From an uncultured Collinsella sp. (GTDB taxonomy: Bacteria; Actinomycetota; Coriobacteriia; Coriobacteriales; Coriobacteriaceae): 64,000 bases of DNA. Below the pieces are notes generated by a model. That model had not been told where the DNA came from and made no database searches. It saw only the letters and a program-made list of their open reading frames with translations. The stretch is from assembly GCA_958415525.1 (NCBI GenBank), contig CATYZE010000008.1, forward strand, positions 1-64,000. Direction: 5' to 3'. Made by a program: the position numbers and the translations under genes. Every line of letters begins with the position of its first letter. Position 1 is the stretch's first letter. Positions 27,166 to 34,818 of the stretch are shown in pieces.

Positions 27166-28181
27166 ATCACCCTCCTGAGCTGTTCGACCGCATCGAGCAG
27201 ACGGTCGTCTTTGTAATTCGTTTTTGCGCAGGCAACGTATAAGGAGAACGGGTCGACACATTGCAAACCCGTCGTGTCAAAACTAACATCGGACGGCTCG
27301 TCCACGGGATACGACCAGACCTCAATCTCGATAGCAGCTGGTTCGTACCACTGGGCCTCCAGCCATTTGTCGCCCATATGCTCTTTTAAGGCCTCTAGCT
27401 GATACTTTTCGAGAGCAATGGTTGGAGCAGAGTCTTCATGGGCAAGGTCGGACATATAGCTAAGGGCAGACACACCGGAAAGCAGCGCATCAACGGCCCG
27501 CAATTCTACCCTGTTGATTGTCCCCTTAAGCCGAATGCGTTCTATAACTGGCGTGCGAAGATAGTCCTCAAACCCATCCAGCAACGTCTCGGTCGACAGC
27601 CCGGCGTCGCACAATATACGCTTTTTGCCGTCACGTATAATCAGCCCAGGAGCTATAGCGGCGATTTCTGAAAGATAGCCGCTAACGCTTGCCGCGCTTT
27701 TGCCACACAGACGCGCCAGGTCGCCGGCGGAGCAGTCAACCCATCGTCCCGCAATGAGATTTAGAACGATTCGTTGAGATTGGGGCGAAAGCGGGGCAGC
27801 AAGAGAAGCACCCAGCACCTCATCGGAAATAACGGCTCCGATAAACGGCAGAAACGCATTTCGCTCATCTCGGATATATGCAAGCCCCTCCGAAGAAAGC
27901 GCGCGCATAAAACCTAAATCCATAGCATCCCAGCAAATTGCCACCGGGCGAGCATCTATCTTGCGCACTGCATTGACGAGATTTCGCGCCGAAATGACAC
28001 TGGGCGGTTCTTTTGGTTCCGCAACAATAAAACGGCCTTGCTCAGACATGCCGAGTCGTGCCAAGCGAAGCGAAAACCGCTCAAGATACATGCGAGGAAT
28101 CTGCATCTCAACTGGCTCTGAGTCGATGGCGAGCTCTAAAGAGAAGAGTCTTTTAGGGAGACAATTTAGCAGCATGTCCAC
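27153..28181 (-). CDS. Winged-helix protein, AbiEi-like partner of the nucleotidyltransferase
   Basis: This 342-residue protein has a central winged-helix segment (SPQSQRIVLNLIAG to SGYLSEIAAI, near residues 131-170) and no membrane helix. Starts are possible at GTG 28181 or ATG 28175; the ribosome site is weak. It overlaps the downstream nucleotidyltransferase, the usual arrangement of AbiE-like antitoxin and toxin genes. A sigma-A-like promoter and a palindrome lie immediately upstream and suggest autoregulation. I do not recognise the N- and C-terminal domains. Confidence 0.7.
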   Translation of the reverse strand: MDMLLNCLPKRLFSLELAIDSEPVEMQIPRMYLERFSLRLARLGMSEQGRFIVAEPKEPPSVISARNLVNAVRKIDARPVAICWDAMDLGFMRALSSEGLAYIRDERNAFLPFIGAVISDEVLGASLAAPLSPQSQRIVLNLIAGRWVDCSAGDLARLCGKSAASVSGYLSEIAAIAPGLIIRDGKKRILCDAGLSTETLLDGFEDYLRTPVIERIRLKGTINRVELRAVDALLSGVSALSYMSDLAHEDSAPTIALEKYQLEALKEHMGDKWLEAQWYEPAAIEIEVWSYPVDEPSDVSFDTTGLQCVDPFSLYVACAKTNYKDDRLLDAVEQLRRVICQK

Positions 28182-28192
28182 GCCCCGTTTTC

Positions 28193-28250
28193 ATTTCAGT
28201 TACATTTTAGTATCTATCTGAAATTATACTGAATCGTATAAAATCATCAA
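28193..28250 (-). promoter_or_regulatory. Promoter and dyad operator of the AbiE-like pair
   Basis: On the minus strand TTGATG (28245-28250) and TATAAT (28223-28228) have a 16-nt spacer. A dyad ATTTCAG-N18-CTGAAAT covers 28193-28224, just downstream of the -10 box, a good place for autorepression. Confidence 0.65.
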
Positions 28251-28284
28251 TCATCAAAGCCAAGCGCACCATTCAAAACGCAAC

Positions 28285-28319
28285 AAGGGGCTCCCCCGTT
28301 CTTTAACGGGGACCCCCTT
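28285..28319 (-). terminator. Hairpin with terminator-like tail
   Basis: The arms AAGGGG-x-TCCCCGTT and complement enclose a 4-nt loop. The minus-strand tail TTGTTGCGTTTTG is shared with the terminator at 26340-26373. It lies downstream of structured element 1 copy 2 on the same strand and may end that transcript or the pcrA transcript. Confidence 0.55.
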
Positions 28320-28431
28320 GCCATGTCTAAGTATCCAGCCCACCCGACTCTCCAGACCAAAAAGCGGACGAGCAAAGCGACGTTCGTCCAGCAACGTTAC
28401 CCAAGGACTTGGGCGGGCGTATAGGGCAACA

Positions 28432-28505
28432 TCGATCGCGAGTTCCGCACGCAAAGGAGGCCACTTAATGTGGCCTCCGTCTTGCGCAGGACTGCCCGAG
28501 CAGGC
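28432..28505 (-). ncRNA. Structured element 1, copy 2 (conserved core)
   Basis: Read on the minus strand, this copy keeps GCCTGCTCGG-x-CAGTCCTGC at its start and GTGCGGAACTCGCGATCGA at its end. Its inner hairpin is GGAGGCCAC-ATTAA-GTGGCCTCC. Compared with copy 1, two stem positions differ on both sides so that pairing is kept. The outer 30-bp arms of copy 1 are not conserved here. Confidence 0.45.
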
Positions 28506-28544
28506 AACCAAAGCCCCCGGCGCGCCCGCCTAGCCGGATGTACG

Positions 28545-28644
28545 GGTTTTCCAGGTGCGGCAGATCGGCCTGAAAGAGGAGGGCATAGACCTTGAGGTCA
28601 TGCCCGACGATTGAAGGCCGAGGTGCCGTGCCTGGGAAAGCCGC
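28545..28644 (-). ncRNA. Structured element 2, copy a (three-stem, 3' of pcrA)
   Basis: Three nested or side stems can be drawn: TTTCCAGG with CCTGGGAAA, TCGGCCT with AGGCCGA, and GGGCAT-GACCT with its complement. Conserved unpaired blocks TGAAAGAGGAG and CGACGA-x-TGAA separate them. A second copy at 39350-39447 has different bases in all three stems but the same pairing. Both copies lie right after the stop of a minus-strand gene. The transcribed strand is inferred from that. Confidence 0.45.
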
Positions 28645-31545
28645 TTAGGTCAGTTTCACTATAGGCGCAAAGCCCTTCATGAGCTTTTTGGTCTGGCCGG
28701 TCTTTTCGAATTGGACCTCGATCATGTCTCCGGCGACCGAGATCACGGTACCCGTGCCAAAGGTCTTGTGACTCACGGTATCGCCCGCGGCAAAGTCCTG
28801 CGATGCACTGGCGCGATCGACCTTGCGCTCCACCGTCGGCGACACCTTGGACGACGGCTTTTTGGCTCGCGGCGCGCCCGAGCCAAAGGTCGAGGCAACG
28901 CGGCCGGCGTCGGGCGAAACCCCACGATGGCGCTCGGTGCCATAAGTGCTGCCGCCAAAGAAGTCGTCAAAGCTCGATCCGCCGCGCGAACCGGAACCGC
29001 CGGTCGAGCGCGTATGCGAACCGAACACCTTGCCGCCATACATATCCGAGCCCATGCCCGATCCAAAGGTGCCGTGACGGTCGCCGCGCTTCTCCCAGCC
29101 CGTGCCCTCAAAACCGGCAGAACCGATGCCGCTAAACTCGATATCCTCAAACGGAATCTCGTTGAGGAAGCGCGAGCGCGGATTGGCAGAGGTCGAGCCG
29201 TAGGTGCGGCGCGTGGCCGCATACGTCAGGAACAGGCGCTTGCGGGCGCGCGTGATGGCGACGTAGGCCAGGCGACGCTCCTCCTCAAGCTTGCCCGGAT
29301 CATCGCTGCCGCCAAAGTCATGCACGTGCGGGAAGATGCCCTCCTCCATACCGGCCACGAACACCGCCGGGAACTCCAGGCCCTTGGCGGAGTGGATGGT
29401 CATCATGGTGATGGCATGCGTCTCGCCGGCCAGGGAATCCAAGTCGGAGCGCAGGGCCAGCCACTCCATGAGAGCAGGAAGCGCCTTACAGGTGAGCGGA
29501 CCGTAGGTGCGCTCGATCTCGTCGGCATGCACGGCACCCGCCGGCATCTCCGCCGGCGCGGCATACGCGTTGCCCGCAATGGCGGCGGCCAGGGCATCCT
29601 GCGGCGAGAGCGCCGGGGCGGCTAGGCTATCGAGCGGATTGGAACCTGCGGCATCGCGCGCGCCAACGAGCGCCTCAAACGAGGATGCCGGGGCAGACGG
29701 CCCCGGTTCGGGCGCAGGTGCGCTCACCACAACGGGCTCGGGCTCAGCGCCGGCCGGCACGTCGGCAACACCGGCCGCGCGCAGCTCTTCCAAGCTCTCG
29801 AGCGTACCCTCGATATCCTCATGCGTCTCCTCAAATTCGGCGGCGACGCCCAGGAATTCCTGAATGTTCTCGGCGCGGCTCTCGGACTCCATGGTGCCCT
29901 CGGCGCGGAACGCCTGCAGCAGGCCCGTCTTGTCGACAATCATCTCGACGACGTCCTTGAGCTCGCCGTCCATGCGGCGACCCTCGCGCACCAGCGCCAC
30001 AAAGCTCGACAGGCCATTGCGCACCTTGGCGCTAAACATACCCGTCTCGGCGCACGCGATCTCGCAAGCCTGGAAGAACGAGCAGCGGTTGTCACGTGCC
30101 AGCTGCTCAATCTTTTGGATCGAGGTGGAGCCGATGCCGCGGCGCGGCGTGTTGATGACACGCTTGACGCTCATCTCGTCGGCCGGGTTCACGATCATCT
30201 TGAGGTAGGCCATGACGTCGCGGATCTCGGCGCGGTCGAAGAACCGCGTGCCGCCGACGATCTTGTAGGGCACGCCCGCACGCAGGAACATATCTTCGAG
30301 GATACGCGACTGGGCGTTGGTGCGATAGAACACAGCGATGTCGTCGTAGCTCGTGCCCTTGGAGTGCAACTTTTCGATCTCACCGGCAATCCAGCGGCCC
30401 TCGTCGCGCTCGTCGCTTGCCTGGAAGGCCTGGATCTTCTCGCCGTCGCCCTCGGCCGTAAACAGGCGCTTGTCCTTGCGCTGCGAGTTGTGACGCACCA
30501 CGGCGTTGGCGGCGCTCAGGATATGACCCGTGGAGCGGTAGTTCTGCTCCAGCTTGACGGTCTTGCAGTTTTTAAAGTCCTTCTCAAAGTCCAGGATATT
30601 GGTGATGTCGGCGCCACGCCAGCTGTAAATGGACTGGTCATCGTCGCCCACGACCATGAGGTTTTGGTACTTGGCGGCCAGCAGGTTGGCGATCTCGTAC
30701 TGGACGTGGTTGGTGTCCTGATACTCGTCGACGCTAATGTAGCGGAAGCGCTCCTGGTACTTATCGAGCACCTCGGGGCGGGTGCGAAGCAGCTCGAGCG
30801 TGCGCACGAGCAGGTCGTCGAAGTCCATCGCGTTGGCGGCGCGCAGGCGGCGCTCCAGCTCCAGGTAGACCTGCGCAGCCTTTTTGTCATTGGGGCTGTC
30901 AGCGGATTTGAGCATGTCCTCGGGCCCGATCATGGCATTTTTAGCCGAGCTGATCTTGCTGCGAATCATGTTGATGGGGAACTGCTTTTGCTCAATGCCG
31001 AGCGCTTGCATAATGTCGCGCACCATGCGCTTTGAGTCGTCATCATCGTAGATGGTGAACTGACCGGTGTAGCCCAGCAGGTCGGCGTCCTCGCGCAGCA
31101 TGCGCACGCACATGGCGTGGAAGGTGCACACCCACATGCCGCGGGTGCCACTGGGGATGAGCGCTGCCAGACGCTCGCGCATCTCGGCCGCGGCCTTGTT
31201 GGTAAACGTGATGGCCAGGACCTGCCAGGGCTTAACGCCCAGGTCGCCAAGCATATGCGCGATGCGGAAGGTCAGGACGCGGGTCTTGCCCGAGCCGGCG
31301 CCGGCAAGAACCAGCAGCGGGCCCTCGGTAGTCAGGACCGCCTCACGCTGGGCGGGGTTCAGGCTATCGATATCGACGAGCGGCTTGGCGGGCTTGGGCG
31401 CCGGGGCCGGGGCGTCGTAGATGTCGAGCGGAACGAGCTCGGGTTCCGGCGCGGCGGGGGCGGTGTACGCATCGAGCGGCACGGGTTCCGGCGCGGGCGG
31501 CACGGGCGCGGCAGTGTTCTTTTCCCAGGGCAGGGGCTGGGTCAT
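28645..31545 (-). CDS. pcrA: ATP-dependent DNA helicase PcrA/UvrD
   Basis: I choose the ATG at 31545, after GAGGAG, giving 966 residues. The SF1A motifs are complete: Walker A GAGSGKTRVL, DEYQDTN, GDDDQSIYSWRGA, NYRST, and VAITRARKRL. It unwinds DNA in repair and removes RecA or stalled polymerases. It is longer than Bacillus PcrA (about 740) because of a Pro/Ala-rich N-terminus and an insertion rich in Ala/Pro/Glu around residue 610-680 between motif blocks. The C-terminus is a Gly/Ser-rich linker ending in a Tudor-like VSHKTFGTGTVISV segment that contacts RNA polymerase in this family. Confidence 0.95.
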   Translation of the reverse strand: MTQPLPWEKNTAAPVPPAPEPVPLDAYTAPAAPEPELVPLDIYDAPAPAPKPAKPLVDIDSLNPAQREAVLTTEGPLLVLAGAGSGKTRVLTFRIAHMLGDLGVKPWQVLAITFTNKAAAEMRERLAALIPSGTRGMWVCTFHAMCVRMLREDADLLGYTGQFTIYDDDDSKRMVRDIMQALGIEQKQFPINMIRSKISSAKNAMIGPEDMLKSADSPNDKKAAQVYLELERRLRAANAMDFDDLLVRTLELLRTRPEVLDKYQERFRYISVDEYQDTNHVQYEIANLLAAKYQNLMVVGDDDQSIYSWRGADITNILDFEKDFKNCKTVKLEQNYRSTGHILSAANAVVRHNSQRKDKRLFTAEGDGEKIQAFQASDERDEGRWIAGEIEKLHSKGTSYDDIAVFYRTNAQSRILEDMFLRAGVPYKIVGGTRFFDRAEIRDVMAYLKMIVNPADEMSVKRVINTPRRGIGSTSIQKIEQLARDNRCSFFQACEIACAETGMFSAKVRNGLSSFVALVREGRRMDGELKDVVEMIVDKTGLLQAFRAEGTMESESRAENIQEFLGVAAEFEETHEDIEGTLESLEELRAAGVADVPAGAEPEPVVVSAPAPEPGPSAPASSFEALVGARDAAGSNPLDSLAAPALSPQDALAAAIAGNAYAAPAEMPAGAVHADEIERTYGPLTCKALPALMEWLALRSDLDSLAGETHAITMMTIHSAKGLEFPAVFVAGMEEGIFPHVHDFGGSDDPGKLEEERRLAYVAITRARKRLFLTYAATRRTYGSTSANPRSRFLNEIPFEDIEFSGIGSAGFEGTGWEKRGDRHGTFGSGMGSDMYGGKVFGSHTRSTGGSGSRGGSSFDDFFGGSTYGTERHRGVSPDAGRVASTFGSGAPRAKKPSSKVSPTVERKVDRASASQDFAAGDTVSHKTFGTGTVISVAGDMIEVQFEKTGQTKKLMKGFAPIVKLT

Positions 31546-31684
31546 GGGCGACTCCTCATCTGACGGACGGCGCGCCTGCGGGCGGCGCCATGGTTTGAGC
31601 CGTACCAGTATACCGAGCCGCGCGGACACCGACGCAAATCACACCACGACTCCGTGCGCCGCCACCACCCAAGCATCCCCAAAT

Positions 31685-31753
31685 AAGTTGCGGTGAAATA
31701 GTTCCTCCAAACGGCCTTCTGGCCCCCAAACAGGAACTATTCCACCGCAACTT
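31685..31753. repeat. REP-like palindrome, AAGTTGCGGTGAAATAG family, copy 2
   Basis: The arms at 31685-31706 and 31732-31753 are a 22-bp inverted repeat with one mismatch. The outer 17 bases are identical to copy 1 at 5990-6058, but the inner bases differ (TTCCT versus GGACTG). It lies between pcrA and the divergent dehydrogenase. Confidence 0.75.
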
Positions 31754-31819
31754 CGATTGGCTCGAGGGGATAGAATATCTACCACTTCTACCCCATCCCC
31801 ACATGGCAGGAGGGTTGCT

Positions 31820-32818
31820 GTGAAGCATAGGGTGCTCTATTACATGGTCGATGGTTCGACCGAGGCGGGCCAGGCGGCGCTCAACACAATCGAAGGTGGC
31901 GATCAGATTAAGCTGGTTGGCTGCGCGCATGATCCCAATGTCTGCCCCACCGCCGAGCAACTGATCGGCTGCGAGGGCTTTGTCGGCGAGTTCGGCCCCG
32001 TCGATGATACGTGTGCCGACGCCATGGCCGCCGCGGGGATGCGCATTGTCTCGAATATGTCCATTGGCCTGAACCACGTTGCCGTCGACCGGCTGGCCTC
32101 ATATGGCATCACCGTCACCAACTGTCCCGGGTACTGCTCGGACGATGTCGCCCAGCACACCGTTGCCCTGATGCTCGACCTGATGCGACAGGTCACGTTG
32201 CTCAACCGCGATGTGCGTAATGGCGTCTGGAATCCGCTGGGTGGATACACCATGCACCGCACGCAAGGCCGTACGTTGGGACTGGTCTTTTTTGGCAGCA
32301 TCGCGCGTGCCGTCGCGCCCATCGCGCAGGCGCTCGGCATGAAGGTGCTGGTATGGGCGCCGACCAAGAGCGCAGAAGAGCTTGCCGCCGCCGGTTGCGT
32401 CAAAGCCAAGACGCTCGACGAGCTGCTCGGCACATCGGATATCGTCAGCCTGCACTGTCCGCTGATTCCCGAGACCGAGAAGCTGATTGGCGAGCGCGAA
32501 CTTGCGCTCATGAAACCCACGGCGTTTTTGATCAACACGGCCCGCGGGCCCATCGTGGATGAGGATGCCTTGGTCGCCGCATTAGACGAGGGCATTGCCA
32601 GCGGCGGCGTGCGCGGCATCTGCGGCGCCGCGCTTGACGTGCTTGCCGACGAGACCGCACCCAACCAGGCCCTGATCGCACACCCGTGCTGCATCGTCAC
32701 GCCGCATTGCGCCTACAGCACGCAGGAAGCCTACGACACCGTCCGCCGCATGTCGCTGCAAGCCGTAGTAGACAAGCTCGTCTTTAACCGCAAGCCCGAA
32801 CACACCGTGGCTGAATAA
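31820..32818 (+). CDS. D-isomer-specific 2-hydroxyacid dehydrogenase family protein
   Basis: The GTG at 31820 lies 5 nt after AGGAGGG and gives 332 residues. The NAD-binding half carries GLVFFGSIARAVAP, which deviates from the usual GxGxxG, and the catalytic residues appear in NTARGPIVDE, in a DVLADETAPNQ block, and as His in TPHCAYST. The N-terminal part has SIGLNHVAVD. It belongs with phosphoglycerate dehydrogenase and CtBP-like proteins; the substrate is unknown. No serine pathway genes are adjacent. Confidence 0.85.
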   Translation: MKHRVLYYMVDGSTEAGQAALNTIEGGDQIKLVGCAHDPNVCPTAEQLIGCEGFVGEFGPVDDTCADAMAAAGMRIVSNMSIGLNHVAVDRLASYGITVTNCPGYCSDDVAQHTVALMLDLMRQVTLLNRDVRNGVWNPLGGYTMHRTQGRTLGLVFFGSIARAVAPIAQALGMKVLVWAPTKSAEELAAAGCVKAKTLDELLGTSDIVSLHCPLIPETEKLIGERELALMKPTAFLINTARGPIVDEDALVAALDEGIASGGVRGICGAALDVLADETAPNQALIAHPCCIVTPHCAYSTQEAYDTVRRMSLQAVVDKLVFNRKPEHTVAE

Positions 32819-32885
32819 TTGGTGCAAAGGGGTCAGGTTTGTCTGCACCAAGTTGGTGCAAAGTAACCTGACCCCTTTGCACCAA
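32819..32885. repeat. REP-like palindrome, TTGGTGCAAAGGGGTCAGG
   Basis: Perfect 21-bp arms lie at 32819-32839 and 32865-32885. The spacer holds an inner palindrome TGCACCAAGTTGGTGCA, so two overlapping structures are possible. It starts at the dehydrogenase stop codon. Confidence 0.7.
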
Positions 32886-32926
32886 AAAGAGGGCGGCATA
32901 GACCTTTTGGTCATGCCGCCCTCTTT
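32886..32926. terminator. Hairpin terminator between dehydrogenase and uppP
   Basis: The 18-19-nt arms AAAGAGGGCGGCAT-A-GACC and complement have one bulged A and a TTTT loop. A-rich and T-rich flanks let it work in both directions for the two convergent genes. Confidence 0.7.
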
Positions 32927-32970
32927 GAATGACAAGTTGTCGCTCTGGACGCCGTGCAGCGTCAACCAAG

Positions 32971-33951
32971 TTACAGGCCGAGCATGGGCTCCAGAACGAA
33001 GAAGTATGCGAGCACTACGATGCCCAGGATGATGCGGTAGACGCCGAAGCACTTGAAGTCGTGACGACGGACAAAGCCCATGAGCCATTTGATGGCGATG
33101 AGCGAGACCACAAAAGCCACGACGCAGCCCACACCCAAGATGGCGATCTCGTTAGCGCCGAAGGTACCGCCCTTGATAAAGTACTTGACCAGCTTGAGGG
33201 CGCTCGCGCCAAACATAACGGGGATGGCCAAGAAGAACGTGAACTTTGACGCCACCGAACGCGTGCAGCCCAAAAGCAGGCCGCCGATGATGGTGGAACC
33301 GGAGCGAGACGTACCAGGCACCAGAGAAAGCACCTGGAAGCAGCCGATGCCCAGCGCAGTCTTCCAGCTCAGATCCTCGAGCGTGGCAATGGAGCCAAAG
33401 TCCAGATTCTCGTCATCGCCCTCGTCCTCAGTGGCAGCCGCGGCGGACGCCGCAAAGTGCGCACCGGCGGGACGTCCACCCGACACCACAGCACGCGAAC
33501 CAAACGAACCGGCAACGGCCATTTCCTCGCGCTTGCTCGCGCGCCAGTTCTCGATCACGATAAACAGCACGCCGTACACAATGAGCGCCAGCGCCACGAC
33601 GGGAGCATTGTAGAAATGCTCCTCCATCCAGTCATTGAGCGGCAGGCCGATCGCCGCCGCAGGAATGCAGCCGAGCACAATCTTGCCCCACAGCACCCAG
33701 GTGTCGCGGCGGCCCTCCTTGCCCTTGCTGGGCGAGAACGGATTGAGCTCGTGGAAGAACAGCACGCAGACGGCCAGAATGGCGCCGAGCTGAATCACGA
33801 CCAGGAACATATTCCAGAACGTCTCGCTCACGTTCATCTTGACGAACTCGTCCACCAAGATCATGTGACCCGTCGACGAAACGGGCAGCCATTCGGTGAT
33901 GCCCTCGACCAGGCCCATGAAGGCAGATTTTAGAAGCTCGATAATATCCAA
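32971..33951 (-). CDS. uppP: Undecaprenyl-diphosphatase (BacA/UppP)
   Basis: I choose the TTG at 33951, 5 nt after GAGGGGG, giving 326 residues beginning DIIELLKSAFMGLVEGITEW. The family motifs LVEGITEWLPVSSTGH and PGTSRSGSTI are intact. It recycles the lipid carrier for peptidoglycan synthesis and gives bacitracin tolerance. There is an extra loop of about 45 residues in the middle (AGAHFAASAAAATEDEGDDE region), not usual for the family. The membrane helices on each side are preserved. Confidence 0.93.
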   Translation of the reverse strand: MDIIELLKSAFMGLVEGITEWLPVSSTGHMILVDEFVKMNVSETFWNMFLVVIQLGAILAVCVLFFHELNPFSPSKGKEGRRDTWVLWGKIVLGCIPAAAIGLPLNDWMEEHFYNAPVVALALIVYGVLFIVIENWRASKREEMAVAGSFGSRAVVSGGRPAGAHFAASAAAATEDEGDDENLDFGSIATLEDLSWKTALGIGCFQVLSLVPGTSRSGSTIIGGLLLGCTRSVASKFTFFLAIPVMFGASALKLVKYFIKGGTFGANEIAILGVGCVVAFVVSLIAIKWLMGFVRRHDFKCFGVYRIILGIVVLAYFFVLEPMLGL

Positions 33952-34200
33952 AGGGACCCCCTCGTTAGACACCCGCCGGTAGATGTTCTGCGGACGATGC
34001 GGGCGATGTCCCATTATCAACCGTTGGCGGTGCGACCGCGCCTACCCTTACCAAAAAACTCGCCCGTTCACAGAATTGCGAGCGGTCAAACCGAAATCCT
34101 TGGGTATAACTGCAACAAGGTAAAGTGTCCGGCGGTCAACGCACCCGCGCCCGCCCGACGCACGAGCCCCGCGCCCGTGCGATAGACCAAGGAGGAAACC

Positions 34201-34638
34201 ATGAACGAGGGCTACACCAAGGTATTTGTTTCACTCGACGGTACTGAGCAGCAGGATTTTGTGCTCGCACGCGCCATCAAGGTTGCCGCGAACAACGGCG
34301 CCAAGCTGATTATCGGCCACGTCATCGACTCCACCGCGCTCGAGAGCGCCGGTTCCTATCCGGTCGACCTGGTCAACGGCCTGGAGGAGGCCTTTAACAA
34401 CTCCATCGCCAAGCAGCTCGAGGAGGCCAAGGCCAATCCCGACATTCCCGAGGTCGAGGTCATGATTCGCACCGGTCGCATTCGCGAGACGCTCAAGGAC
34501 GAGATGCTCGACGTGGTCAAGCCCGATCTGGTGCTCTGCGGCGCCCGTGGCCTGTCCTCAATTAAGTACGCGCTACTGGGTTCGATTTCGACGTTCCTGC
34601 TGCGCAATACGGACTGCGACATCTTGGTCGTGAAGTAG
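34201..34638 (+). CDS. Universal stress protein family
   Basis: This 145-residue UspA-fold protein has the ATP-binding motif G-x2-G-x9-G-S (GARGLSSIKYALLGS) near the C-terminus. It is probably cytoplasmic and ATP-binding. AAGGAGG precedes the ATG. It is monocistronic and followed by a long hairpin and a terminator. Confidence 0.92.
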   Translation: MNEGYTKVFVSLDGTEQQDFVLARAIKVAANNGAKLIIGHVIDSTALESAGSYPVDLVNGLEEAFNNSIAKQLEEAKANPDIPEVEVMIRTGRIRETLKDEMLDVVKPDLVLCGARGLSSIKYALLGSISTFLLRNTDCDILVVK

Positions 34639-34651
34639 CGTTGCTCCCACC

Positions 34652-34744
34652 GGCCGCGGGGCCTGCGGGGTTTCCACGGGCACGTCCTCGCCGCGTTGCG
34701 GCTGCGGGATGTGCCCTTAGGAAACCCCTCCCGGCCCCGCGGCC
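34652..34744. repeat. Long multi-segment hairpin downstream of usp
   Basis: Outer arms GGCCGCGGGGCC / GGCCCCGCGGCC, then GGGGTTTCC / GGAAACCCC, then GGGCACGTCC with GGGATGTGCCC, pair in order around a GCCGCGTTGCGGC loop. No T-run follows. In style it resembles the 30-bp-arm hairpin after manA. Confidence 0.55.
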
Positions 34745-34786
34745 TTCGCAGCCTTACTTCAGCGAGTTGGCTGAATTAAAAGATGG

Positions 34787-34817
34787 CGTGCCGCCCCGAT
34801 TGGGGCGGCACGTTTTT
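34787..34817 (+). terminator. Rho-independent terminator
   Basis: Perfect 11-bp arms CGTGCCGCCCC / GGGGCGGCACG around GATT are followed by TTTTTGTT. It ends plus-strand transcription from usp just before the convergent hipA gene. Confidence 0.8.
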
Positions 34818-34818
34818 G

